This document shows, one piece after another, positions 53,240-61,818 of a stretch of DNA of 64,000 nt; the first letter of the stretch is position 1, and each line of letters opens with the position of its first letter. Both the position numbers and the translations under genes were made by a program. This DNA is from Oceanobacillus neutriphilus. Its GTDB lineage: Bacteria > Bacillota > Bacilli > Bacillales > Amphibacillaceae. The stretch spans positions 200,250 to 264,249 of the forward strand of contig NZ_BMLW01000009.1 in NCBI RefSeq assembly GCF_014645515.1, in the 5' to 3' direction. Under the pieces are notes generated by a model. The model had not been told where the DNA came from. It was given only the letters and a program-made list of their open reading frames with translations, and searched no databases.

Positions 53240-53426
53240 AAAAATCAGACCTCTCATCAGATAATTATATGAATATGGTAACATACTGGGAAATGAGATT
53301 TCATTTCTTAGATAGATGAAGCAAAAAAAAAAGCTAGCATCTTTTCAGCTTTTCCTTTAATCTATAATAAGTTGATTAGTATTTCGAAAACAAAAATAAA
53401 ATATAATTGCAAGGGGATATAGATGG

Positions 53427-54848
53427 ATGAATCAAATACATAGGCCAACCGTTGTGGCATTGCTGCTGGCGGGGGCTTTTATTTCTATTTTAAACCAGAC
53501 ATTGATGATTACTGCGATACCGCCGATTATCAATGAAATGGGTGTGACGCCGAACAGCGCACAATGGCTGACAACCGTATTTATGCTGGTCAATGGGATT
53601 ATGATTCCTGTCAGTGCTTTTTTAATTGAACGTTTTACAACGAGGCAGCTTTTTTTAACTGCAATGAGTGTGTTTGCTGTTGGAACACTAATTGGCGGAA
53701 TTGCGCCGAATTTTGAATTTTTAATTATGGCCAGAGTTATCCAGTCTTTGGGAGCTGGAGTTATGATGCCATTAATGACAACTGTATTTTTATTAATATT
53801 TCCTATTAATAAAAGAGGCTCTGTCATGGGATTAATTGGACTGGTGATTTCCTTTGCACCTGCAATTGGACCTGTTATTTCAGGCTGGGTAACAGAGCAT
53901 TATACATGGCGTGTATTATTTTTTATTATTTTACCGATTGCTATTATCGATATTATTATCGCATTCTTTGCCTTACGCAATGTAACAGAAGTGAAGAAAA
54001 CCAAGTTTGATATTCTTTCTGTTATTCTATCCTCATTTGGTTTTGGGGGAATTCTTTATGGTGTTACCAACGCAGGAAACTTTGGCTGGGGAGCACCAAT
54101 TACACTGATTACGCTGGCTATTGGTATTCTTTCTCTGATTCTATTTATTTTGCGTCAGCTTAAATTGAGACATCCAATGCTTGAATTTAGAGTATTTAAG
54201 TATGCTATATTCCCATTCAGTGTATTTATTGGTTCGATTACGTTTATGGGGCTGATCGGAACGGAGACATTAATTCCGCTTTTTATGCAAAATATGCGGG
54301 ACTTTACTGCGTTTGAAGCTGGACTATCCATGTTGCCTGGCGCTTTAATTACTGGCTTGCTGGGACCATTTGTCGGCAGGTTGTTTGATAGAATTGGTGG
54401 AAGATGGATTGTTTTGCCTGGGTTGATAATTATTACTTTGGCAACTGTTCCATTTATGTTTCTTGATGTTAACACGACCTTTACTTTTGTCATTACCATG
54501 TATACAGTGCGGATGCTTGGATTGGCAATGATTATGATGCCTATTCAGACAGCAGCATTGAATCAGTTACCGAGAGAACTTATTCCGCACGGTGCTGCAT
54601 TAGACGGAACGATGCGGATGGTGGCTGCTTCGGTTGGAACAGCGATACTTGTTACAATCATGACATCTGTCGCCACGATGACAGAGGGTAGTGAAACAGT
54701 TACCCGTCCTGATATTTTTGGCGTGAATGTAGCCTTTGCGGTTATTGCTGTGTTAGCGTTATGTACATTAATCGCTTATTTCTTTATCAAATTTGATCCA
54801 TCTCCGGCCGAGCAGGCAAAAATAGAGAAGGAAAATCATGTATCATAA
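53427..54848 (+). CDS. MFS transporter, DHA2 family (EmrB/QacA type)
   Basis: A 473-residue multidrug efflux transporter with 14 helices. Family motifs include LNQTLMITAIPPIINEMG at helix 1, VARVIQSLGAGVMMPLM in helix 4, and the antiporter motif C region LVISFAPAIGPVISGWV. The start is ATG at 53427 with AAGGGGA upstream. Substrates are probably hydrophobic drugs. No adjacent regulator is seen. A terminator follows the stop. Confidence 0.9.
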   Translation: MNQIHRPTVVALLLAGAFISILNQTLMITAIPPIINEMGVTPNSAQWLTTVFMLVNGIMIPVSAFLIERFTTRQLFLTAMSVFAVGTLIGGIAPNFEFLIMARVIQSLGAGVMMPLMTTVFLLIFPINKRGSVMGLIGLVISFAPAIGPVISGWVTEHYTWRVLFFIILPIAIIDIIIAFFALRNVTEVKKTKFDILSVILSSFGFGGILYGVTNAGNFGWGAPITLITLAIGILSLILFILRQLKLRHPMLEFRVFKYAIFPFSVFIGSITFMGLIGTETLIPLFMQNMRDFTAFEAGLSMLPGALITGLLGPFVGRLFDRIGGRWIVLPGLIIITLATVPFMFLDVNTTFTFVITMYTVRMLGLAMIMMPIQTAALNQLPRELIPHGAALDGTMRMVAASVGTAILVTIMTSVATMTEGSETVTRPDIFGVNVAFAVIAVLALCTLIAYFFIKFDPSPAEQAKIEKENHVS

Positions 54849-54855
54849 AAACATT

Positions 54856-54897
54856 AAAAATCCTCGTTAGTTCTTATGGAAGAAACGAGGGTTTTTA
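54856..54897 (+). terminator. Terminator after DHA2 transporter gene
   Basis: AAAAATCCTCGTT (54856-54868) pairs with AACGAGGGTTTTT (54884-54896). Confidence 0.88.
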
Positions 54898-55658
54898 TAA
54901 AGGAAAGAAATCGCAGGTAGTATGTCAAAGAGCTTAAATCTTATATTCGGTTGGAAATCGAGAAAGCTTTAAAAAAGGAAGATATTGACGTGATTTTAAT
55001 TAAGGATTGTGAGTTTTATGTTGAATATATACAGGGAAAATAGATAAAATGTTATTTTAAGATGGAGGTTTTAGCAATAAAAGTGCAACTCCATCAATGA
55101 CATCAACTATTTCAGATATTACATTAGGAAATACAAGTACAAATCATAGTAAAATGGACCACTATGCAATGAAGGCGCTTATAGCGAAAGATATGATTGA
55201 ACATTTTCATAAATACTTAAATGAATTGCCCGAAGAATTTAAGAAAATAATTGAATCGAAGCGTTGGTGGGGATTATCTGAGTGATGTAAATGTGTATAT
55301 GGAACTAGCTTTATCCAGAACGGTTTATTATAAAAAGAAACAAAGTAGAAAATGGAAGTATATTACTGAAAAAGTAGGTAGACCTAACGTATACGCAGAT
55401 AATATTTTGTATCATATAGGTGTTAAAGACAAAAGGAGAAAGTACGCTAGGTGTAATAATACTAACTCAGCGTTTTTCTTCTATTAAAGCTGTATTATCT
55501 CAGCATAAGAGCATGGAATGGTCTATAAGGGAAAAATCGATGACTTAATAATTATAAAAATTCCAGTTTTATTTAAAAGTAAATAGGGTATGGAAGATAT
55601 AAGACAATTTATATATCGACTTAAATTGTCTTAATAATTAAAAAAGGAGAGATTAGCT
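54898..55658 (+). other. Region with short, possibly decayed coding stretches
   Basis: About 760 bases lacking a clear gene. At 54929-55043 a frame without start ends in VILIKDCEFYVEYIQGK. At 55251-55487 another encodes a Lys/Arg-rich stretch. These may be remnants or poorly translated small genes, and I could not identify any. Confidence 0.35.
55097..55285 (+). CDS. Hypothetical 62-residue protein
   Basis: An intact frame from ATG 55097 (ALIAKDMIEHFHKYL, then ELPEEFKKIIESKRWWGL). A GGAGG at 55064-55068 is 28 bases upstream, too far to be its ribosome binding site. The frame also continues upstream of the ATG to the GGAGG without a usable start codon. It may be a gene that lost its start. 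I recognise no family. Confidence 0.3.
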   Translation: MTSTISDITLGNTSTNHSKMDHYAMKALIAKDMIEHFHKYLNELPEEFKKIIESKRWWGLSE

Positions 55659-56771
55659 TTGAAGAAGTTAAGTGTTAGCATTATTTTGGTGTTGACAGGA
55701 TTTTTAGTTAGTTTCAGTTCGGTTACTGCACATCATGGAACTGCAAATGATTATTGGCACGTTTATTGGAGTGAAAGTGACAGATCAAATTTACAATATA
55801 ACATCGATATTGTAGATGATTCAGGTGGTAACTACAATGTTTCAAATTCGGTGAATGATTGGGACAACAGCCAAAATTATATCGACTTTGTACCATGGGA
55901 TAGTTCCCAGTATCCTCAACCATTTTTAGATATTGTAGTCGATTCTAGAGCTATGGATGCTTGGGGACAAGCTGTAACAAACCCATCATGGCAATCTACT
56001 TCAGATACTACCCTCATAACCACATCAGCTATTGTAAACTCTAGAACTATCGAAAACTCTATAAATAATGGAACCCCTACAGCTGTTAGACAAAAAGTTA
56101 CTACCCACGAAATTGGTCATACGTTGGGGCTTGCTCATCCTTCTAACTCCAGTAGAGTATCTATAATGCAACAAGGATGGAATGGTTATTCTACAGTGCA
56201 AAGTAGTGACATTGAATGGATTGAGTTTCGTTATACTAATTCTGGACTAGGCTCTACCTCATCAAATATCACTGATACAGATCAACCAGATCAACCAGAA
56301 GCAATTATAGACTGGATACAGTATGATAACTTGGAAGAAATGTATGAAAAAAGTGATTTAGTAGTAAAGGCAATACCAACACAAACTAATATAATAGAAC
56401 TAACTAATAGTGAAGAACCATATACAATTAATGATTTAGATATTAGTGAAGTATACAAAAATAGCATTGAAACTCAAAATTTTCAAGAAAATCACACAAT
56501 TAAGATGGGAGATATTGGAGGACGCTATCAAGGCACTAATGAATATTCTGTTTTTAACAATGAAGTAGTTAAAGAAGATCAATCTTATTATCTTTTTTTA
56601 GAAAAAGTTGATCCGGCAGATTATAATTATGAAGTACCTTATGATTATTTTCCTATAGGTGGACCAACTGGAAAAATATTAGAAACTGAAGATATAAAAA
56701 TAAATGAGCTAGCTGGGGAAGATAATCAATGGTCAAGGGCAGATTTTGAAGAAAAATTACTCAATCAGTAA
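55659..56771 (+). CDS. Secreted matrixin-like zinc metalloprotease
   Basis: A 370-residue secreted protein with a signal peptide (residues 1-24, ending SSVTA), then a metzincin domain. The zinc site HEIGHTLGLAH is near residue 151 and the Met-turn SIMQQG near residue 170. It is shorter than usual for M10/M12-type enzymes. Residues 215-370 form a C-terminal domain of unknown type rich in Asp and Glu (NLEEMYEKSDLVVKAI). The start is TTG at 55659, after AAAAAGGAG. The next gene, a lipoprotein, begins 24 bases downstream. It probably degrades a peptide or protein outside the cell. Confidence 0.82.
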   Translation: MKKLSVSIILVLTGFLVSFSSVTAHHGTANDYWHVYWSESDRSNLQYNIDIVDDSGGNYNVSNSVNDWDNSQNYIDFVPWDSSQYPQPFLDIVVDSRAMDAWGQAVTNPSWQSTSDTTLITTSAIVNSRTIENSINNGTPTAVRQKVTTHEIGHTLGLAHPSNSSRVSIMQQGWNGYSTVQSSDIEWIEFRYTNSGLGSTSSNITDTDQPDQPEAIIDWIQYDNLEEMYEKSDLVVKAIPTQTNIIELTNSEEPYTINDLDISEVYKNSIETQNFQENHTIKMGDIGGRYQGTNEYSVFNNEVVKEDQSYYLFLEKVDPADYNYEVPYDYFPIGGPTGKILETEDIKINELAGEDNQWSRADFEEKLLNQ

Positions 56772-56795
56772 TATTAGTATGAGAGGTACGATATA

Positions 56796-57185
56796 ATGCG
56801 TAAAATAACAATTAGTGTAATTTGTGTAACACTATTTTCTTTGGCTGCTTGTCAACAAAATGACCTTTTTAATGATGAAACTTTAACATCTATTGAAATA
56901 CAAAAATGGAAGGACGAAGCAGAAATTAATACAATTATAGATGAAGCTTTGATAAATAACTTAATTGAAGAATTAGAATCTGCAAACTCCTCATCAACTT
57001 CTGATATAGATATACCAAATCCAGATTATCGATTGTTATTTTTTAATGGCGATAGAATTGTTCAAGAACTTGGTTACTATATTGAAGAAAAAGATTTCAA
57101 TGGAACAACTGGTCAATATATTGATATGGAAACTGGAAATCATTTTGGAGTAACAGCTGAATTACCGATTGATGGTAATAACTAG
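56796..57185 (+). CDS. Small lipoprotein paired with metalloprotease
   Basis: A 129-residue protein with signal peptide and lipobox LAACQQ (Cys about residue 19). The mature part contains EIQKWKDEAEINTIIDEALINNLIEEL and NPDYRLLFFNGDRIV, resembling small sporulation or envelope lipoproteins, but I cannot name the family. It lies 24 bases after the metalloprotease gene and ends at a terminator. It may be a partner or inhibitor of that enzyme, which is inference. Confidence 0.65.
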   Translation: MRKITISVICVTLFSLAACQQNDLFNDETLTSIEIQKWKDEAEINTIIDEALINNLIEELESANSSSTSDIDIPNPDYRLLFFNGDRIVQELGYYIEEKDFNGTTGQYIDMETGNHFGVTAELPIDGNN

Positions 57186-57192
57186 CAAAGTA

Positions 57193-57232
57193 ACTCAAAA
57201 GACATGTTAAAAAATTGACATGTCTTTTGAGT
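57193..57232 (+). terminator. Perfect hairpin after lipoprotein gene
   Basis: ACTCAAAAGACATGT pairs with ACATGTCTTTTGAGT without mismatch. The following sequence has few T, so it may be a weak terminator. Confidence 0.6.
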
Positions 57233-57625
57233 GTTGAATTCAAAGAAATCCCTGAGAATATGTCTGAAATTGCTTTGATGTTCAAAGTATATAATTGGGC
57301 TGCCAAAGAAAAAATTACATTCAACAATGTGAATCATTTTATTGATACCCTATATTCTAAAGCAAAAAAATATCGCTCTGACAGAAAAGAACTAAGTATT
57401 AATGAATTTAAAAAAATTGTAGAAGAGCATTCTACGGAGACATTAGATGTGGAGATTATTAAAGCAACCTTTGAAAACAAGTTTATTAAATCGTCTGAAA
57501 TTTTATCAGTTCTTGGTATAACTCAAAATGATATATTAAAGGCTTCTTTCTATTTGGGATTTGTAATAAAAAGAACCATTAATGCTATAGATAGCAGTAA
57601 CACTTTAGAAATATTGGAATTTTAA
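57215..57625 (+). CDS. Hypothetical protein, possibly 5'-truncated
   Basis: A 136-residue frame with a helix-rich, charged product (NHFIDTLYSKAKKYRSDRKE, FKKIVEEHSTETLDVEIIK). The only early starts are ATG 57215, inside the terminator hairpin, and ATG 57260; neither has a good ribosome binding site. The frame is open upstream into that hairpin, so it may be the remaining 3' part of a larger gene. I recognise no family. Confidence 0.4.
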   Translation: MTCLLSVEFKEIPENMSEIALMFKVYNWAAKEKITFNNVNHFIDTLYSKAKKYRSDRKELSINEFKKIVEEHSTETLDVEIIKATFENKFIKSSEILSVLGITQNDILKASFYLGFVIKRTINAIDSSNTLEILEF

Positions 57626-57703
57626 CGAATATGACATCTATCTGTTGCACTGATGACAGAAGGTAGTAAGAAGGGGATTTTTTTATAAAGAGGGAGAGGT
57701 TAG

Positions 57704-58615
57704 GTGGCTTATATTTCTGAAAAACTAGAGCACTGGATTGTTTCTCATTTTTCAAACGAGGCAGATATTCAACATGTTTCGCCGTTAAAAGGAAGCACGA
57801 CAGCCGTTATGTACACAATAAATTTGCGGCTATCTTCCGGTGAAAGCAGAGAGCTGGTACTGCGTCAATATGAAGAGAGTAGCTTTACAGCAAAAGATAT
57901 TAAACAGGAGGCAGACAGTCTGAAGGCTGCAGCATTATTAGCTGTTGAAACACCAGAATATATTGCTGCTGATCCTGATGGAGAAATTATCGGCAAACCG
58001 CTTCTTTTAATGAGCAAAATAGAGGGTAATATAAATATTTTACCCGAAAATCAATCGAAATGGTTAAGCAAGCTAGCCGAAACATTAGCTCAAATTCACG
58101 ATAATTCAATCATAGATTTCCCTTGGCAGCATGAACGCTACCAAAAAGCGGGTGAAATCGAAATTCCTTCCTGGTCTGGTAAACAGGAAGTGTGGAAGGC
58201 TTTAAAGGAGATTGTACTACAGCCAGAGCCAGACTATACACCAAGATTTGTCCATCGTGATTTTCATCCGGTGAATGTACTATGGAAGAATAATGAGGTA
58301 AGTGGTGTGGTAGATTGGGCAAATGGGTGCATTGGTCATGTAGGTATTGATGTAGGACACTGCCGCTGGAATCTTGCCATGCTATATGGTGTGGAAGCAG
58401 CAGATGCTTTTTTATCTGCCTATCAAAGGAAATCTAAGGACAATTTTTCCTATGATGTTTATTGGGATATTGTTTCGTTAATGGATGTTTTGGAAGGTCA
58501 GCCGGATGTTTACCCTGGATGGGGAGTCTTTGGGAAAACGGATATTACGGTGGAAATGATGAAGGAGAGAATGGATTGTTATGCGGTTTCACTGCTGAAG
58601 AAAATAGATGAATAA
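57704..58615 (+). CDS. Aminoglycoside phosphotransferase family protein
   Basis: A 303-residue protein of the APH/choline kinase fold. The catalytic loop FVHRDFHPVNVLW (near residue 184) has the Asp and Asn of the active site, and VVDWANGCIGHVGID (near residue 204) supplies the metal-binding Asp. It may phosphorylate an aminoglycoside or another small molecule; resistance is not proved by sequence. GTG at 57704 follows GGGAGAGG. Its neighbour is a nucleotidyltransferase-like gene. Confidence 0.82.
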   Translation: MAYISEKLEHWIVSHFSNEADIQHVSPLKGSTTAVMYTINLRLSSGESRELVLRQYEESSFTAKDIKQEADSLKAAALLAVETPEYIAADPDGEIIGKPLLLMSKIEGNINILPENQSKWLSKLAETLAQIHDNSIIDFPWQHERYQKAGEIEIPSWSGKQEVWKALKEIVLQPEPDYTPRFVHRDFHPVNVLWKNNEVSGVVDWANGCIGHVGIDVGHCRWNLAMLYGVEAADAFLSAYQRKSKDNFSYDVYWDIVSLMDVLEGQPDVYPGWGVFGKTDITVEMMKERMDCYAVSLLKKIDE

Positions 58616-58634
58616 TAGGAAGCGGGGGAGAGTT

Positions 58635-59171
58635 ATGGATTTTAATCAGTTAAATACTCAAACAAAGAACCAATTCGTAATTCTTAGGGAGCTGCAGATA
58701 CTTTTTGAAAAACATAAGCTGCAAATGTGGGTGAAGGGCGGATGGGCCATTGATGTTCTGCTTGGTAAGGTGACTCGTCCTCATGAAGATATCGACTTGG
58801 TTACCTGGATTCAAAATAGGGAATGTATAGAAGAAGAGCTGGTAAAAGCAAGATATAAACGAATAGCTGTGAAAGAGCCTTTCTGTAACAGGCAATCTGA
58901 TTTTCAAAAAAATAATGTAGATCTTTCCATTAGCTACATTACCTATCATAGTAACGGCAGTCTTATTATGAATGGTTTGCCTGAGTGGATTTGGCGTGCT
59001 GATTCGCTATTAGAAGAAAAATTTCTTTTGGACAATATTACTGTAAAGGTTATCCATCCCAGACAGCTTTTAGAGGAAAAAGAAATCTATAAGGAAATAG
59101 GACGGCCATATCGACAAAAGGATGAGGAAAGTAAAAAAATATTACGCGGCATCTTATCAGAATGGAACTAA
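58635..59171 (+). CDS. Nucleotidyltransferase (aminoglycoside adenylyltransferase-like)
   Basis: A 178-residue protein with a GGWAIDVLLG segment near residue 36, followed by PHEDIDLVTW: the G-G-x9-D-x-D pattern of the polymerase beta-like nucleotidyltransferases seen in ANT(2'')- and LinB-like enzymes. ATG at 58635 is nine bases after GGGGGAG. It lies 19 bases after the phosphotransferase gene, so the pair may be co-transcribed. Substrate unknown. Confidence 0.78.
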   Translation: MDFNQLNTQTKNQFVILRELQILFEKHKLQMWVKGGWAIDVLLGKVTRPHEDIDLVTWIQNRECIEEELVKARYKRIAVKEPFCNRQSDFQKNNVDLSISYITYHSNGSLIMNGLPEWIWRADSLLEEKFLLDNITVKVIHPRQLLEEKEIYKEIGRPYRQKDEESKKILRGILSEWN

Positions 59172-59200
59172 GGAAAGTATAATACGAAGGGGGTATTTCA

Positions 59201-59623
59201 ATGGAGAGAGTAGATGTGGTTTATGCTTTGATTTTAGATGAAAATGAAGAAAAAATTTTAATGGTGAAAAATATAAAGCATGATGATTGGACGATGCCTG
59301 GAGGAGCAGTGGAAAAGGGAGAAATTTTATCAGAAGCAGTTGTCCGGGAAGCAAAAGAAGAAACTGGTTTGACGATTGAAGCTGGAGATATTCTTTCGGT
59401 GAATGAGGCATTTATGGAAAAAAATGATCATCATGCAATCTTTTTTACGTTTCAGGCAAAGGTTGTCAGTGGAGAAATTTTGATACAGGATACAGAAACG
59501 ATTGCAGATACAGCATGGGTGAGTATAGAAGAAGCGGATAAAAGAATGCCATATCATAAAGTGGGCATTAGAAGTCTATTAGAAAAGGCAGTTCCATATG
59601 TGTTTCAGGGGAGAATGAGTTGA
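59201..59623 (+). CDS. NUDIX hydrolase
   Basis: A 140-residue Nudix protein; the Nudix box GGAVEKGEILSEAVVREAKE (near residue 32) followed by ETGL fits GX5EX7REUXEEXGU. It hydrolyses a nucleoside diphosphate derivative, of unknown identity. GAAGGGGG precedes the ATG at 59201. It follows the nucleotidyltransferase gene by 29 bases and is followed by a second Nudix gene. Confidence 0.88.
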   Translation: MERVDVVYALILDENEEKILMVKNIKHDDWTMPGGAVEKGEILSEAVVREAKEETGLTIEAGDILSVNEAFMEKNDHHAIFFTFQAKVVSGEILIQDTETIADTAWVSIEEADKRMPYHKVGIRSLLEKAVPYVFQGRMS

Positions 59624-59694
59624 AAAATGTAGAGTAGACTCCACCTTGGATTTCTTTAATATCTTAATAAATGGGGATTTATAAAGGAGGAAAT

Positions 59695-60138
59695 ATGGCT
59701 GAATATGTTAAGGAAATAAGAGAACTTATAGGCAGCAGACCTTTTATTTTGGCGGGTTCAACAATCGTGGCTCAAAATGAGAGAGCTGAGATTTTGTTCC
59801 AGCATCGTTCTGATACGAAAGAATGGGGACTGCCCGGTGGAGCAATGGAAATTGGGGAAAGCCTGGAGCAGACTGCAAAGCGGGAGCTTTATGAAGAGAC
59901 AGGTCTGAAAGCAGAAGTTTTAAAATTTGTAGATATCCTATCGGGTAAAGACTTTTATTTTAAATATCCGAATGGAGATGAAGTTTATAATGTTATTGCT
60001 GTTTATTTTGCAGAAGGTATAAGCGGTGAGCTGCAAATGAATGATGGAGAAAGTATAGAATTAAGATATTTTGCTCTGCCTGATATTCCCTCTAATTTAG
60101 ATGAAAGGGCAAAAATTATTATTGAAAAATATATTTAA
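59695..60138 (+). CDS. NUDIX hydrolase, second
   Basis: A 147-residue Nudix protein with GLPGGAMEIGESLEQTAKRE (near residue 41) followed by LYEETGL. It differs from the previous Nudix outside the box. The ATG at 59695 follows AAAGGAGG closely (four bases); an ATG at 59671 is in frame but lacks a site. The substrate is unknown. The two Nudix genes sit 71 bases apart. Confidence 0.85.
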   Translation: MAEYVKEIRELIGSRPFILAGSTIVAQNERAEILFQHRSDTKEWGLPGGAMEIGESLEQTAKRELYEETGLKAEVLKFVDILSGKDFYFKYPNGDEVYNVIAVYFAEGISGELQMNDGESIELRYFALPDIPSNLDERAKIIIEKYI

Positions 60139-60283
60139 AAGATACTTTCTAGAGTATTAATAAAGACGGGCATTTAAAATAGTTTATTAAGAAATTGTAA
60201 CCGATTGCATCGTGTTTGAACATTACTTGAACAAAACAGATAGTTGGAAATAATATTGTAAGGAGTGCAGGGGAGGATGTGTA

Positions 60284-60592
60284 TTGATAAAAAAGAGTAG
60301 GTTAATTATATTTGGAAGTTTCATCTTGGCGATTATACTTGGGATATTCGGACAAGATTTTGCTTATCTTTTGAATGGGATATTCCCGGAATCATACCCG
60401 ATATACAATTTAACTATCTTAACATTAATAAGTATATTCTTATTTTTAAATTCTTTAGTTATGATCTATTTTCAGTATAAGAAACAAAGAATGAATAAGG
60501 AAAAGCTTGGCAGATATATTACGCTGTTTGTAATTGCCGGATTACTCACCTCTTGGTGGTCTCTATTTGTTTTAATCATGTGGTGGGGGTAA
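60284..60592 (+). CDS. Hypothetical three-helix membrane protein
   Basis: A 102-residue protein with three hydrophobic segments (about residues 5-25, 40-62 and 78-98) and a basic loop KKQRMNKEKLGR. TTG at 60284 is seven bases after GGGAGG. I recognise no family. A terminator lies 35 bases after the stop. Confidence 0.6.
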   Translation: MIKKSRLIIFGSFILAIILGIFGQDFAYLLNGIFPESYPIYNLTILTLISIFLFLNSLVMIYFQYKKQRMNKEKLGRYITLFVIAGLLTSWWSLFVLIMWWG

Positions 60593-60626
60593 CTGAAATA
60601 GATGGCTTTAAACATTTTTTCTGATT

Positions 60627-60670
60627 AAAAACACTCCTCTGATTTGCCAAAATGAAGAAGAGTGTTTTTA
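60627..60670. terminator. Bidirectional terminator
   Basis: AAAAACACTC pairs with GAGTGTTTTT. It lies between the membrane protein gene and the end of apbE. Confidence 0.75.
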
Positions 60671-60750
60671 TGTTTGTGAAAAAGTGAAGTTGAAGACTCA
60701 TTTTAAATCAGGATGTAAAAGCTTCGCCCCGTCTCTGCAAAGACATAAAA

Positions 60751-61692
60751 TCACGAAATCATTTCACTAATATACGACTTTAGAGATTCCGTATAACAAA
60801 TCTCACTATCCGTCGTAACGACAATCCCTTCAATATCCTCCAGCTGATTCAGCGTATCAATAATTTGATGTGGTGTCTTTCCAAATAAACGGCTTGTCCA
60901 TATTTCTCCATCAACGGACTTTTTTGATACAACGGTTAAACCAGCAATTTCTGATTTAATCGGATATCCGGTTTGAGGATTCAAAATATGATGATATGTC
61001 TGGTTATTCTTTGTAAAGCTTCTTTCATAAATTCCGGATGTAACAACAGATTGATTGAATGCTTTTAAAACGGCGATATAATTTCCGCGTGGAAGAAAGG
61101 GGTGTTGAATTCCTATACGCCAATAACCATCCTCATGCTTGGAAGAAGCTCCATGAGTGATGACATTTCCGCCTAAATTAATCAGAGCTTCCGATACTTG
61201 CATCGATTCCAAATCATGAATAAGCAGATCAGCAATAAACCCTTTTGCCAGGGCGCCTAAATCAATAAACATGTCAGCATGCTTTAAAAATACGGTTTGT
61301 TCTTTATCATCCAGTATGATGTCAGAGGCATTTGTTTTGCTTAGTAAGGATTCAATGGATGTCTGGGAGGGAACATCAGCATCCTCAAATCCAATACGCC
61401 AGGCTTGAACAAGGGGACCAATTGCAATGTTCAAGGAACTGTCTGCCGGCGTGCTGTGTTTCTTGCCGATTTTGATTAGTTCATATAAACTTGGCTTCAC
61501 TTTTACCGGCTTCATCCCTGCATTTTTATTTACTTCCATTAATTCAGAAGCTGGATCATGCGCACTAAAGCGTTTCTCATATTCTTTCAAGCGAAGAAAC
61601 AGCTCCTCCAAAACAAAATCCGCATAGTCATGCTGTACTGACAGCTGGATAATTGTTCCCATCATATGTATTTCACGCGTTTGCATTGCCAT
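60751..61692 (-). CDS. apbE: FAD:protein FMN transferase
   Basis: A 313-residue ApbE enzyme. It takes FMN from FAD and attaches it through phosphate to a Thr or Ser in a target motif DxxSGAT, using Mg2+. Motifs are DLGALAKGFIADLL near residue 156, INLGGNVITHG near residue 180 and HHILNPQTGYPI near residue 230. It lacks a signal peptide and lipobox, so it should act inside the cell. It lies downstream of, and in line with, a gene for a protein with two such target motifs. A hairpin between them may lower read-through. Confidence 0.93.
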   Translation of the reverse strand: MAMQTREIHMMGTIIQLSVQHDYADFVLEELFLRLKEYEKRFSAHDPASELMEVNKNAGMKPVKVKPSLYELIKIGKKHSTPADSSLNIAIGPLVQAWRIGFEDADVPSQTSIESLLSKTNASDIILDDKEQTVFLKHADMFIDLGALAKGFIADLLIHDLESMQVSEALINLGGNVITHGASSKHEDGYWRIGIQHPFLPRGNYIAVLKAFNQSVVTSGIYERSFTKNNQTYHHILNPQTGYPIKSEIAGLTVVSKKSVDGEIWTSRLFGKTPHQIIDTLNQLEDIEGIVVTTDSEICYTESLKSYISEMIS

Positions 61693-61779
61693 ATTATCAC
61701 CCTTTTGTATTCCAATACTTTAAACATTCTCTAATAAATTATTATTCAACTTAGCAAATAAATGCTGGAATGAAATTTG

Positions 61780-61806
61780 AAAAAGAGGCCGTTATGACCT
61801 CTTTTT
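61780..61806 (-). terminator. Hairpin between flavinylated reductase gene and apbE
   Basis: On the minus strand AAAAAGAGG pairs with CCTCTTTTT. It may terminate partly, giving less apbE than target, or apbE may have its own promoter in 61693-61779. Confidence 0.65.
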
Positions 61807-61818
61807 GATTAACTATCT

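Noticed and set aside
57193..57260. ATG 57215 as a secure start of the hypothetical gene
   Set aside because: It lies in the right arm of a perfect hairpin with no ribosome binding site, so the start is left open.
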